Assembly (NCBI GenBank): GCA_021209875.1
Contig: JAGYVD010000007.1
Location: forward strand, 1,798,001 to 1,862,000
DNA length: 64,000 nt
Direction: 5' to 3'
Origin: Rosellinia necatrix
Taxonomy: Eukaryota; Ascomycota; Sordariomycetes; Xylariales; Xylariaceae
The notes beneath the pieces are model-generated. The model saw nothing but the letters and a program-made list of their open reading frames with translations, searched no databases and was not told where the DNA came from. A program made the position numbers and the translations under genes. Of the stretch, positions 22,565 through 34,092 are shown in pieces; within the stretch, counting starts at the first letter, position 1; each line of letters starts with the position of its first letter.

Positions 22565-23392
22565 TTAGATCAAGTGCTTCGACCGGAAATAAGCCCGTAG
22601 GTACATGATCTGCCAGGCCCAGAGCGCGACGAGGAGAGTGGTAGTGCCGAAGCCGAACCATTTGACGCGGGTGTTTGTGCTCTCGTTCGTGTCACGCAGC
22701 TTTTGCTCTCGGGCGCGCAGGTAGTCCATCTCGTTCACGACCTCCTGGATCATCTCCTCGATGCGGCGCAGCTCCGTCTCGACGGGTCGTAGCTTCTCGG
22801 TGGCCTGGATGGCGGACCAGTCCTTGGCGTCGGCGCCGATGTCGATGTCCAGCTCGACATGGCGGGTGGGGTTGTTGGTTCGTCCTGGTTTCAAGTCGCT
22901 CAGAGCTGTGTGCCTTGCGTCGGCCCGGGCCGGAAAGCGCTTGGGTTTTGTGGTGACTTACCTGATTGCAGTATATTCTCGAAGCACACGTCGAAAGCGG
23001 CATCGGCGTGGGACGTGAAGACCGTTCGCTGCTCGCCGGCGACGTCTCTCGGGCGGCCGTACTCGTTCCCGACGGTATCCCTGATCTGTATAGTCCCGCA
23101 TTAGGTCACTGGCCGGCCATCATGGGACCAAAGGCACCCATCCCCGACCCGCAATGGCGAGCCTTCTTCGCCTACGTACGTGTATATTGACCATCTGGCC
23201 GTCCCCCTTCGATCCGCTGACGATGGCGGTAACTACCACCAGCGTGTCCCTGGCGACGAAGTTCCGTATGCACCGCTCCTTTTTCCCATCGCGCTGGGAT
23301 GTGGCTATGAGATCGAACTTGAGGGCGTTGACGGATGCGATGAAGAGCACGATGCTGCAGATGTACTGCAGCAGCGCCCGTGGCAGAGCCAT
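22565..23392 (-). CDS. erv25: p24-family COPII cargo receptor Erv25
   Basis: Minus-strand exons are 23392-23180, 23085-22962 and 22884-22565. The introns are 94 and 77 bp (GTACGT, GTAAGT) in phases 0 and 1, and the product is 218 residues. It has an N-terminal signal peptide (about 1-23), a GOLD domain beginning ALKFDL with [10 protein letters not shown] and DTLVVVTA, a coiled coil ([20 protein letters not shown]), one membrane span ([16 protein letters not shown]), and a short cytosolic tail YFRSKHLI. The p24 family forms heteromeric receptors cycling between ER and Golgi and helps package GPI-anchored and other cargo. The fit to Erv25 is close along the whole length. The gene is transcribed away from yhc1. 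Confidence 0.95.
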
Positions 23393-23974
23393 TCTGGTTG
23401 CTGAGCCGCCGGACGACGAGAAAGCGGATATCGTGACAGTCGGGGAAGGTTAGGCGGAAGGGAATAGGGATGAATGGGTGCTGTATCGGTCGGTCGTTCT
23501 GCTTCCGAGTCTAGGATACCATGAAGGTAGAAATAAGTGGTGGCGACCGAGTCCTGCTGTGTTAGCTACTTCCTACCTGGATAAACCTATCGATTGGGGG
23601 GTTTTGCGACTGAAGCCAGTCCTCAACGTGTTCAAGTGTCTGGCCAATCATGCTGTATCATTTGGGTGGGCCACACCCTTGTGTACTGTCCCCACCGAGA
23701 GCCTGTGTGGTAAACCAACTAGAACCTTGGAACCAACCCGACCATGTAACTTGGATCCACTGCCTACCTAGGTACCTAGGTACCGTAGGTGTGTACCTAT
23801 AGCTAAGCTGTGCATCAGCGCAGCGAGACGGGGCGCGTCGCTTTATTTCGCCGCCTCTATCTCCCTGCTGGGAAACTCCATCTTTTCCCCCGAACAACAT
23901 CACCCGAACAACATCTTCGCCCGCATACCGCCATCTCTCGTCATTGAGGAGACGAATCGATTCGCGCCGCCACA
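23393..23974. promoter_or_regulatory. Divergent erv25/yhc1 promoter region
   Basis: The start codons of erv25 (minus) and yhc1 (plus) are 582 bp apart with no gene between, so this interval must hold both promoters. TACCTAGGTACCTAGGTACC at 23764-23783 is a striking near-palindromic run. No TATA box can be assigned with confidence. Confidence 0.6.
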
Positions 23975-24862
23975 ATGCCGAAATGTAAGCCTCGTCTGTT
24001 TTCTCCGGATAAATAGATAAATGTCGTCTTCTTCCGTTCCCTCTCTCTCTACCCCTCGCCTCCCTTGTCTCTCCTTCGCCTCCCTCTACTCCCTTGGTCC
24101 CCCCAATCGGATCATCATTGGAAGTCGAAGAAGGACGAGCTAACGTGTGACATGATTCTAATAGTCTTCTGCGACTACTGCGACGTGTACCTGACGCATG
24201 ACTCCATGAGCGTGCGCAAGGCCCACAACAGCGGCCGAAACCACCTGCGCAACGTCGTCGACTATTACCAGCAAATCGGACACGAGAAGGCCCAGTCCGT
24301 CATCGACAGCATCACCTCGTCATACGCCGCCGAAGGCCAAGCCCATGCGAACCCAATGCTGCCGCAAAACCAGCCCGGCGCCCACGGTGCTGGCGGCCCT
24401 CCCGGCGCATTCCCTCCCCCCTTCACATTCGCCAGCGGCATGCCTCCGCCTTTCCCTGGCATGCCTGGTGCTCCTCCTATGCTGCCTCCTGGTGGCGCCT
24501 TCCCCTCTGGCATGCCTCGTAAGTATACGTCCTTCCTTCCAAACTAGGGTGCGCAGAATGCAGCTCACTTCATGGAACCGTCACCATGTTCTAACAACTG
24601 GGTTGCTACAGCGCCACCAGGCCAAGCTGGAGCCGGCCGTGGTGGTCTACCACCATTCCCTCCCGGTCCTGGGGGTATGCCCATGCCGCCACCCGGTGGG
24701 CTACCGTTCCCTCCGCCAGGCGGCCTCCCCTTCCCTCCATTCCCAGGCATGCCTCCGCCAGGTGCGCAAGGATTCCCCGGTGGACCTTCACCGCCTGGTG
24801 CTCCTGGTTTCCCGCCTCCAGCTGGCGGTCCGCCAGGCCAACAGGGTCATCCTGGACGTTAG
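23975..24862 (+). CDS. yhc1: U1 snRNP protein C
   Basis: Exons 23975-23984, 24165-24518 and 24612-24862 give 204 residues. The first exon is only 10 nt (Met-Pro-Lys plus one base); the 180-bp intron 1 is strongly CT-rich, and intron 2 is 93 bp. The N-terminus, [20 protein letters not shown], begins a U1-type C2H2 zinc finger with ligands C6, C9, H24 and H30. The rest is Pro/Gly/Met-rich, as in U1-C from other eukaryotes. The protein stabilises pairing of U1 snRNA with the 5' splice site in the nucleus. The start is set by the conserved MPK just before the finger. Confidence 0.95.
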
Positions 24863-26464
24863 GACCGCACCGGGAGTGACATAATGTCGGGAGGGTCCAT
24901 GAACGAACTAGATCGTGGAACTGGACCTTGGTCCCAAGCGTCCCTAAGTTCCAGAATCCCGCCTGTACAGTTTTCGATGCCCGCATCAAACCAGACACAT
25001 CCTCCGGATTACATCCAATCGTTCGGTCAGGCATTCCCAGGCCAGTACCCCATTCAAGGTCGGTCGCATTAATGTATAATTTCATGAAGAAGATTAAGAC
25101 GACATGAGATGATCTCAGCCCAGGGAAATCGGAGCTGATACCAATTTCGGCGCATTTGTCACGAGCGAGCGGGTGAAACGGGTATGAATCTATCAACAAA
25201 GGTTTTTCTGCCATTTCCCGAGGCATAATACGAAAGTAGAGGTTTTGGTAATCTTTCTTTGATACGTCAAAGAAGGTTCAAGACTCCGAGAGAGCACCGC
25301 CACAAGCAACACGTATACATTAAAACGTGACGCCGTATATGTTGAATCGCCCAGGGTTAAAAACTGGACTTGTTTTTGCTAGCGGGGAATGGTCTCAGGG
25401 GACAACAAAATGTTTGACTAGCAACGAATCTCGGCAGATGTGAGTCTGCACTTCTGGAGGTGGCATGTATTTCCCCTGTAAATTATATGGTTGAAAAGCG
25501 TGGCGTTCAGGCATATTGCGGAATCACATAGACTGACATTTGCATTTTATATGCTTCGTCAACACAAAATTAGGCGGCTGGGAAAGTAGGCCAGATATAC
25601 TCTCGTCGTGGCAATGGTCTATCTCAACAAGGGACAGGCAAGTCAAGAATAAACCAAACGCTTAATCTTCGATCCGCAGTGAAACTGTCATACCACGAGA
25701 CGGACTTCAATAGAGATTGAATCTTAGTTCTTAATCTCTTCTATCGATCTTACATGGGGAGCTAGAAAAGGATAGGACGAGACGCGAGACCCCATTCCTA
25801 CCCTCCCCAGGTTTGCTCTATTCACTGATCTAGCTTTCGGCCACTCCTTCCCTTCAGGCCACCCGGGCCTGTGTTCATGTATTGTCGAACCATCAACGTC
25901 GCCAATCCAATGGGCGTAGATAACGAGGGTAGAGGAGTGGTGGAAGATAGCAAGGAATGCCCAGAAGAGAGGGGAATCAAAAGAAAATAACAGGCGAAGG
26001 CATCAAACAAAAAGAAGAGAAAAAGGTAAAACCGGCCTAGGGTCCCCTCGATATCCTTATATGTAATGGTGTGTTATTGATGGCGCCTAGAGACCGGGGG
26101 GGATGACGTGAAAAAAGTCTTTGATAACCCCAAGCAATGCGTATCTTATGAATTTTTTTCATTCGCTCGTTTCGTTCCCTACAACCTCAAGTAAATGCAG
26201 AAGAAAATTCAACCCAACTCCCGTATCCTCAAGACCCCACATTGAGGACAGCCCTCATAAAATTCATAGCGAAGTAAGATGGTGGTGGGTAGTCTAACTA
26301 GTGTCGTGGCTCATATGCATCGTAAAAGGGCAGATCGTGGATAAAGTATAGATTTCATTGCGGCAGCAAGAAATAGGTCGGGCAAAGCTAAGGATGGCGT
26401 TTTCGTCGTGTGGTATGGGCAAACAAAGAAGCAAGGGTAGAGCTTGAATCGCCTTTTCGTATAT
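24863..26464. other. Convergent intergenic region
   Basis: Located between the 3' ends of yhc1 and the large minus-strand gene. A 62-codon open frame at 24884-25072 immediately after yhc1 is most simply its 3' UTR. Nothing else is supported. Confidence 0.5.
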
Positions 26465-29400
26465 CTACGAATACCAAGTGTTATTGGGTAGGGGGGCCTG
26501 CAAGCCACTTTGGTAGGATGGACCGCCGTAGCTCTTCCGCTTGATGACGTCTCCGACACCGTCTCTAACCTCGCGAGGTCCGCTAATCTTTTGTCGAAGA
26601 GCTTCCGTTCGCTTTTGGCGTCGGTGTTCGCTCAGGCGGTGTTGAAGATTCTGCGGTCTGTACTGTTCCAACTTATCTTGCCAATTAGGGAAAAGGCGTC
26701 GGCCGCGGTCATCGACTCGTTTCTCAGTACCCCCGATACGACGGTTAACATCTTCAGGTGCGGTGGATGGTCGCTCATCACTGCCACCTCGGAAAAACAA
26801 TCCAGCCCGGTGAATGCTACTGAAGCTGCTACGGCGTGGTGTCACGCGTAAGCTACCGCTAGGCGTCCGCTTAATTGTGCGGCGCTCTGGGCCACGACGG
26901 TCGGTGGCAACGTAATGGTCGTCATCCTCAATAGGTAGAATAGCAAAAGTGCGCCTCACCCGCTCGCTTAAGCTTCTTCTTAGAGGAGGGAAGTGGTCGT
27001 CAATTGGCGAATGGCGATCGTCTTGGCGAGATTTCCTCCGCGGATGACGCGTAAAGTCATCGGCGTCAATATCTTGGTCCAGAGAAGGACGCCAGAATGG
27101 ATGCAATTTGGATTCATCAGGTGGCAGGTCGCCGGCTGTGGGATAGCGATGTAACGTTGTTTCCGGATTTTTTAGATCTAGATCGTCCACCATATCTCTA
27201 CGAGCAGGTCTCGATAGAGAGAGAGTCCGCACAAGGAAACCGGGCTTACGAGGGGTTGCATTGTCTGTACCCTTGCGAAGGCTAAATGCCCGTCGAACCA
27301 GTGATTGCCGTCTCTGAGTTTCCTCAAAGAAGTTTCCCATCATCTTGTCCTTTTCCGCCGCAGGCGTCAGACCAGAGGGGGTGGCCGGTATAAACTTAAT
27401 CGCGGGTGGTTCCGGGGGAGCACGCGGGTTTCTAAGAGGGGAATCGACATCATCCATTGAAAATTGGGGCTGGGGAGGTGTCACGGGGCCACCATCGGGA
27501 CCACTGGTCGTGATCTCCGGGTTATGTAAGGTTTTACGCGTAACCTCTCGTGTTCCTGTTCGAGGGGGGGTCCTCAGCTGCGCGTCGTTTGCGGCATTCA
27601 CGGGTTTCGACAGATGGTGAATCATTAAGACAGACTTGTTTTGGTGGGGATAAATATTCACCGCCATTGCTTCCGCAATATCGGCTGCCGAATGTGTCCC
27701 GTTTGTCTCAATTGATGCCTGGGAGAAGGGCGTGTTGCGCGCAGTGAGCCGTTTGCCGAAGAAGGGGTCACCATTGGAGTCAGCTAGAGACTTTTGATTA
27801 GACACCTCGCTCCTGTGTGACTCATACGGCTGTTTCTGATCTAACCGACTGCTTGTGCTCTCGGTCGCAGGCGCACGCTCCACTACACTTTGCGGTGGCT
27901 GCACCCTATCCTGCTCAGTCAAAGCGTTGTGTGCCTTCAGACTCTCAGCAGTTAGAGACCCAGCTCGTGATCCGGCGCGTGAAGTATTTCGGCTGGTGGG
28001 AGCGGACAGAGACGATCTCCGCCTCGGCGCAATAGGAGGGTAATCCATGGTCAGCTGGTCTGTTGGAAATACACCGTAGGCTACCGACATGGACCTGCCC
28101 CTCGGGGATGGCTTGTCCAAATACGCAGATAGCTCCCGAGCCCCGGAAAATTTTGGCCGTGGGGCAGAGCCCACGCTGTTGCTTCTCTTTGTATGACGAC
28201 TATTCGTTGATCGTAGTGAAGGCGCCCTCGAAGATTTAGATCCGAGGGATTCTATACGGTCGGGAATGACAATAACAGGGACGCCTCCGCTTTTCCATAC
28301 TTCACGTCGTGCCCTTCTGCTCGCAACAGAATTCGCAGTGCCTGTGGAGACCATACTTTCGGTTCGAGAGGTGGCAGGTTTGCCAGGTGCCCTCGGTCGT
28401 CTCGTTGGCTCGACCTGGCGAACGGAGGCAGAAGTGGAGCTCGGAGGAGAGAATTCTGACCCAGAATCTCTTAAAGCTGTCTGTTTTCTCACGTGTCGCA
28501 ATGTTTTCTGCTTTTGTGGGGGGACGTCAACCAAGATGGCCTCAACGACCGTGGAAACAGTGGACTTGGATGACATTCCAGAAGAACGTTTGAGGTCGGT
28601 ACTGATCGAAGATTCTGAGGTTGATGCTGTCCAACGTGGCTTCCCCTTGCTTGCAAATTCCGGCGGGAAATGATGCGGTGAAGGCGCAACATATACGCGC
28701 TCGTGCAGGGACACGGATCTCAATGCCCTTGTTGCGTTAGTTGGTGTGACCGTTACGTCCTCGATCACCTCTTCTCGCCCGTTTGTTCTCAGATGGCCTC
28801 GGCGCCTTCGTACTATCACATTCCTACCGAGATTATCGTCCCATTCCCTTTCAACTTCGCTATTTGACGCCCATTCCCCATCAAATGTGAAAAACTCTTG
28901 CTTCGTCCTCGGGGTGAGATCATCATCCAACTCTAGCCCTAAGCCAAGCCCTGCATCCTGTGGTTTTCCCGGCCTGGGTTCTGCCTGCCGTCCCTCGGCG
29001 CGTTGCGAAGTTCGAGGAAACAGAAGAATCGGCTTGGGCGTAGTTTTGTCGTCGTCAGATACAGTAGGGCTCTCCCTTGCTGTCTTGAACGATTCGGTGC
29101 GCGAGTCAGCCGTTGCTTTTGATGGTATCCGATCCGTGAGAACGGGGCGAAAAGTCTTAGGGCGACGTCCAACCTGAGGAGGTGTCACGTCAGGTGTAGG
29201 CGGGCTGTTCTGCAGGGTAGGCGTGCCTGGGACCGGGGTCACGATACCAGTTGCAGGCACGCTTGGCGACGAACCCTCTGCCGGTGGGGGGCTTGAATGT
29301 AGGGTCAAATGACTACCGGAAGAGGCCCTCGAGTGAGCGGGCGGTGTGGGTGGTAGATCCGGGCCGATAGCTCGAGTTGTCGAGAAATCTTGCGGTGTCT

Positions 29401-29650
29401 TCGGAGGGGCCACAAGTTCTTTGTTCTGATTCGAGGTTGTTATGTGGTCATTCGGCAAATCATGAGAGCTAGGAAGGCTTCTGCTCGTGGCAGCAGATGC
29501 AAGTTCGTCGATTCGAGGACGGGGAAGCACTTTATGTTTCTTGAATGATCGTTGGCTCGGCTTAGTCAAAGTTTGGTACTCACACGGAGGATCGAAATAT
29601 AGAGGTGTCGTCGTCGCAGCTGCTGCAACGTTATTAGTGGCCGCGAGCAT
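26465..29650 (-). CDS. Large disordered protein of unknown function
   Basis: A single uninterrupted frame of 1,061 codons, far longer than chance, with steady coding character. I do not recognise the family. The protein is rich in Ser, Pro, Thr and Arg and probably disordered over most of its length. A more ordered patch lies near residues 250-330 (FFTFDGEWASNSEVEREWDD, then VIVRRRRGH and an EEVIEDVTVTPTNATRALRS stretch). Many RRxS and SP/TP sites suggest heavy kinase regulation. The C-terminal 150 residues are basic with a Gln/Arg-rich helical segment (DKLEQYRPQNLQHRLSEHRR). No signal peptide, membrane span or zinc ligands are seen. It resembles the long unannotated Ser-rich proteins common in filamentous fungi. 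The ATG at 29650 is the first in frame. Confidence 0.85.
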   Translation of the reverse strand: MLAATNNVAAAATTTPLYFDPPCEYQTLTKPSQRSFKKHKVLPRPRIDELASAATSRSLPSSHDLPNDHITTSNQNKELVAPPKTPQDFSTTRAIGPDLPPTPPAHSRASSGSHLTLHSSPPPAEGSSPSVPATGIVTPVPGTPTLQNSPPTPDVTPPQVGRRPKTFRPVLTDRIPSKATADSRTESFKTARESPTVSDDDKTTPKPILLFPRTSQRAEGRQAEPRPGKPQDAGLGLGLELDDDLTPRTKQEFFTFDGEWASNSEVEREWDDNLGRNVIVRRRRGHLRTNGREEVIEDVTVTPTNATRALRSVSLHERVYVAPSPHHFPPEFASKGKPRWTASTSESSISTDLKRSSGMSSKSTVSTVVEAILVDVPPQKQKTLRHVRKQTALRDSGSEFSPPSSTSASVRQVEPTRRPRAPGKPATSRTESMVSTGTANSVASRRARREVWKSGGVPVIVIPDRIESLGSKSSRAPSLRSTNSRHTKRSNSVGSAPRPKFSGARELSAYLDKPSPRGRSMSVAYGVFPTDQLTMDYPPIAPRRRSSLSAPTSRNTSRAGSRAGSLTAESLKAHNALTEQDRVQPPQSVVERAPATESTSSRLDQKQPYESHRSEVSNQKSLADSNGDPFFGKRLTARNTPFSQASIETNGTHSAADIAEAMAVNIYPHQNKSVLMIHHLSKPVNAANDAQLRTPPRTGTREVTRKTLHNPEITTSGPDGGPVTPPQPQFSMDDVDSPLRNPRAPPEPPAIKFIPATPSGLTPAAEKDKMMGNFFEETQRRQSLVRRAFSLRKGTDNATPRKPGFLVRTLSLSRPARRDMVDDLDLKNPETTLHRYPTAGDLPPDESKLHPFWRPSLDQDIDADDFTRHPRRKSRQDDRHSPIDDHFPPLRRSLSERVRRTFAILPIEDDDHYVATDRRGPERRTIKRTPSGSLRVTPRRSSFSSIHRAGLFFRGGSDERPSTAPEDVNRRIGGTEKRVDDRGRRLFPNWQDKLEQYRPQNLQHRLSEHRRQKRTEALRQKISGPREVRDGVGDVIKRKSYGGPSYQSGLQAPLPNNTWYS

Positions 29651-30999
29651 CTCTAGGGTACGTATAGCCGCCCGTCCGTATTGCGATAAATAAACCGTCT
29701 AATATCAAGCCACAGTGTCCATACTCGGAGTTGTGAATATCGCCCTATGGGGGTGTATAAAACGCGATCCAGTCAAGTTCGAAACGAGATTAAGTAAGTA
29801 GTGGGAGAGCCAGAGAGCCTATAGCTTGGTTATTGCGCCAGGACTAAAGCTGTGTTACTAAAAATCCGAATGGTCGGGCGATGCAGCGAAGGGCGGTGAT
29901 AGGCAAGCAGGCAATAGCGGGCCAGGGAAGACCCTAGGCTAACACGATAACCACGTCGTCGACAAGGCGGCTCAGAGCTGCGAAACACATGGCGGCGCGA
30001 GGCGCATCGTCCTCGCTAACGCGATAGGGTAGACAGTTCTGTCGGTCGGGCTCGCGGAGGGCGTGTGAGTATGGACGAAGGCGTACGGCGGTGCAGTGCG
30101 GTGCAGTACGGTGCAGTGCGGCGCAGTGCCGTTCCGACAACCGCGAATACGGAGCCGTCTTGTCGAACCGACTGGTCGCAAAACGGGAAGGTCAAGCGAG
30201 ACAACACCGACGTGTTCAGTCGAGGTGACGCGGAGACATGGAGAGGTGGAAAACTGGAACCCCGGTCTAGCCAGCTAAGTGAGGTGTACCTGGAGTGCGA
30301 AGAAAAAAAAAAAAAGTGGCAGGGCGACGTATGTCAAGATGACAGGAGTGTGGCTTCTTCTCCTAAGCTCTCTTCGTATCAGCTTCCACGAAGATAGATA
30401 TATGGTGGAGGTTGACAGTTGATAGGCGAGTGGGCGAGCAGACTGGTGGGTTGGCTGACTGCCTGGCTACCTCTAACTTTAGATAGGAATCTAGTTCCAG
30501 TCAGGGTAGCCGGCTGGTTGGTTGTTTCATCCCACTAGCCTGATTCGGTTAGAAGGACTCTTAGAGTGGGAAGGTGGGCAGCAGGTACACTATGTACTGT
30601 GAGCCCTGCAACGTCAGAGACATGATGACGATCGCTACATCGACTGTCCTGCCTCCTCCCCCCCTCCCCACCCCCTGGTTAAAGCACCTGCCAGTGTACA
30701 GTAGCGTACCTAAAGGAGGGTCCGCTGTGCCATTGTGCTACACTATCAAAGGAAGGATCCTCTTTTGATTGGGATGAAGCAGGGTCCAGGTCAGTGCCCA
30801 GGTCAAGGTGACTGCACCAAAAAAAACCACACAGAGGGCTCAAACAAGTCCCATATGATACCGAAACATTACCTCAGGTTACTTGAGGTACATATAAAAA
30901 AAGAGTCGGGGTATGCTAAGTACTTACTATACACTAAATTCAATACTGTTTTGCGTTGCCAAGTATTCGGAGTTGTACCTTATTAGTACACGTTTCATT

Positions 31000-31400
31000 C
31001 AATCATTGTTTCTTTCTTTCCAAACCTCCGCCCACAGTCCAGCCTTCTCTATACGTTCACATATAACGAACCCTAGTGCGGCACCAGGCCTGAAACATTC
31101 CCAATCAGCCACCATCCATACCTTATCGTTGTATCCTTCCCGGAGACAGCCTTTGCTTAACATTCGCGCAAATTCATCAGCTTGGCCTTGTTAATGAATA
31201 CTGGGACCGCCCCGAAACCCCCGTCGAAGTTAGGTGGTTGGGACGAAAAAATCCCGTATACGAGTATATATATATATATATGTTTGCGGAGATGATCAAT
31301 GGCTTTGTTATAGTCGACGCTTGGCCTTGGAGACAGCTTTTCGGCTGACCTCCTAAAGTCTTCATAGGAAATCCGGCCCCACCTACCCCCATCAAACCTA
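31000..31400. repeat. Diverged direct repeat, copy 1
   Basis: Matches copy 2 about 1.2 kb to the right. Shared words include ACATTCGCGCAAAT.CATCAG near 31169, GCTTG.CCTTGGAG near 31319, GCTGACCTCCTAAAGTCT near 31343 and AATCCGGCCCCACC near 31370. No complete transposon gene is present. Confidence 0.8.
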
Positions 31401-31999
31401 CCTGGGTAGGTAGGCTAGAACTTCGTCTCCTTTGAATTGAATGCTCAGTCATGATGAATATAGCAGGGAACATACTTATCCCAAACAGACAGACTACTAG
31501 CGGACGAGGCGGTGGTAATTATATGCAACAGCTAGACCTGAAGGCGGTTGACATTTTCCAAAACAAAAGTTCTCGACTCTGGGCATACCTAGTAAGAGCC
31601 AGATAAGGGGAAAAAAAAAAAAAAAGAAACGTACAACATCAGGGATTTGCTGGTTGCCACCGACACAACTACTAATCTGGCGCTTAAAACAATTAGAAGC
31701 AGCGGCCGGGATGCTTTAAGCTGAAGTCATTGAAGTTAAAGGCTGCTGTCTTGCAATTACCTAAGACTGTGAAGTATGACCACAATGGAAGGTAGTTGTG
31801 TTAGAACAGAAAATAGTCGTTTGTTAAGTCAAGCTAAGTAACTGTAAAATAAATACGAAGCTGCAAAACTACGCAATACACTGAAAGAGACTGTTTTATG
31901 TTGCCATCCAAAGTAATACCCTCCTCGGTAAATCGCGTGCGTATTCCTCTAAAGATATTTTAATTACTGAGCTATTTCTCCTTTATTAAACATAGGTTG

Positions 32000-32630
32000 C
32001 TCCCCTAGTCTGTATCTCTTTCCACCTAAACCTCTGCTTGTGGTTCAACCTTCTCCATGCATTCAAATGGCTGCCACTGCTACGCCTTCGTTCGCCATAG
32101 CTCCCTCCTCCAACCGGTGTTTCTTTCCATCCAAATCTATGCCCATCGTTTGACCTTCTCTCCACGTCAGATAGCTATCGCTAGGGTTTGAGTATAAATA
32201 TCTGGTATTTTCCCATCTTCCTCTCATCTCCCAATCACTTTTTTATCTTCCCATCCACTTTTTATTTTCTATTCCTAGAAATCAATCCAAGATCAGAAAA
32301 GGACGGCTATAGCCGATAGTACGAAACCTATTGCGACACCAAGGCTGATCAATCATCATCATATCTTGGTGCCATGTCCTCCCCAGAGGCAGCCTTCGCC
32401 TAACATTCGCGCAAATCCATCAGCTTAGCCTCGCTGATGAAAACTGGAACCACCCAGAAACACCCGTCGAATATAGTTGGCTGTGTTGATCGCATTCCCG
32501 TTCTGAGTATCCTTATAGGATGGTGATGAGCAAAATTGTTACGATCTGAAGCTTGACCTTGGAGGCGGCCTTTGGCTGACCTCCTAAAGTCTATATATAT
32601 AGGAAAATCCGGCCCCACCCACGCGAGCCA
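32000..32630. repeat. Diverged direct repeat, copy 2
   Basis: Same orientation as copy 1, with matching words near 32403, 32549, 32573 and 32607. Its left part (about 32010-32175) also holds two partial copies of a motif like TTTCCA(T/C)C(C/T)AAA(C/T)CTNTGC that occurs once near 31017 in copy 1. Confidence 0.78.
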
Positions 32631-34060
32631 CGTCACGCCAGGGCACAGTACACTATTGCGGAACTCACGTCCCAAACCTGAGGGACTGCAGGTGGTAGGC
32701 TTAGATACGTACTGCCATTAGTGGCATTAGTGGTATTAGTGCTGCCTAGGTAGTAGTTGAATGCAGGTTGCGAGTTTCGCTGTTATAGATTAGGTACCTC
32801 CTAACTTTGGAGCAATCAAAAATTCACATACGGGCCTAATATTTCCTTGCATTGCAACGTGCCAGGGGTAAATTGAATGCTAGGCCATAATGAATGCAGT
32901 GGAGGACATGCCAACAGTAGATAGGTACCTACCATTTCTCACTGGTGGGCAAGACATTTGCTATAGTTTGGTCTTGGGGGCAGTGGTTCCGCGGAGGGAC
33001 ACAAGAAAAGACAGAAACAAAGAAAAAGAAAAGAATAAAAGAAAATTAACATTTTCACTCTGCCTCCATACCACAAATTATTGTAAGATGCAGCATGCAA
33101 CAGTGCATAAAGGCGTCTTAGGATAGGTATCTATACCTTAATACCGACCCAGGTACTTCTTAGGTAGGTATATTAGTATAACCATTACCACCTGACTGAC
33201 AAGATGTGGTGTTTTCTCGGCATAGCTATCGGCCGAAATGTTTGTCACCGACTTGCCGCCGTTAGTTTGGTGCCTCCTTTGGTAGTCATAGCTTTCGCGT
33301 CCAAAGCAGCCAGTCGTTCTCGTCAAGCATAATAAATCCAGAGATTGGCGATTTATTGAGCTTCCCATCTCACCGTGCTAATGCAACCATGTAGGTATGT
33401 CAGTATGCCAATCCTTACCTCCTAACCTGTACACTACGCTATGAGCACGGTATGAGGAGGAGGAGGAGGAGGAGTGGAAGAGGGGCCATACCAGGATCTT
33501 AAGAGGCAACATAAGTACGTAGTTAGGTACACATTTAGATTGTGCGACGCTATCCCATTCGGGGGGTATCCAAGACGCTGGCGACTAAATGAATACCTTC
33601 TACCTTCGTCCCGGGCATAACGGCCAGTTTAACCCGGAGATGTCGCTGGGTCCAGCCCATTGCGACAGCATCCGTGCAGGATGGATCGCCGCGCATGGTG
33701 GCCAGTTCGACCGTTCTCGCGATCCGGGGAATGTCACGAGGGCGGGAACCAAGATGCTCACATGGCATCCCTTTTTACCGCTCGAGAGCACCCTCTTTCA
33801 GCACCCCACCCAGCACCTTCTTCTGACCCTCGATAGGCGACGATAGGCGATCTCGATAGGCAAATTACATAAGCAGTAGGGTCAGTCCTCGTTACGCGTT
33901 CCTCCCTCTCTCACATGTCCGTCCACACACCGGGCGGCTTGCCCTGTAGCCTCCCCTCCTGCGAGTAAACCGAACAATAGGTAGGTCAATCACGTCAACA
34001 GGTCCGACCAACGGGGTTGAGGGGTGGGGTTGGGTGGGGGGAGTTCGCTCGCTCGGTTCC

Positions 34061-34064
<4 letters not shown>

Positions 34065-34092
<28 letters not shown>
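34065..34092. repeat. GA microsatellite, 14 units
   Basis: Uninterrupted GA array. Confidence 0.95.

Noticed and set aside
24884..25072. 62-codon frame after yhc1
   Set aside because: Likely yhc1 3' UTR; the U1-C protein is complete without it.
29651..33850. Transposon in the repeat-rich region
   Set aside because: No transposase, reverse transcriptase or clear terminal repeats could be read; only diverged direct repeats are supported.
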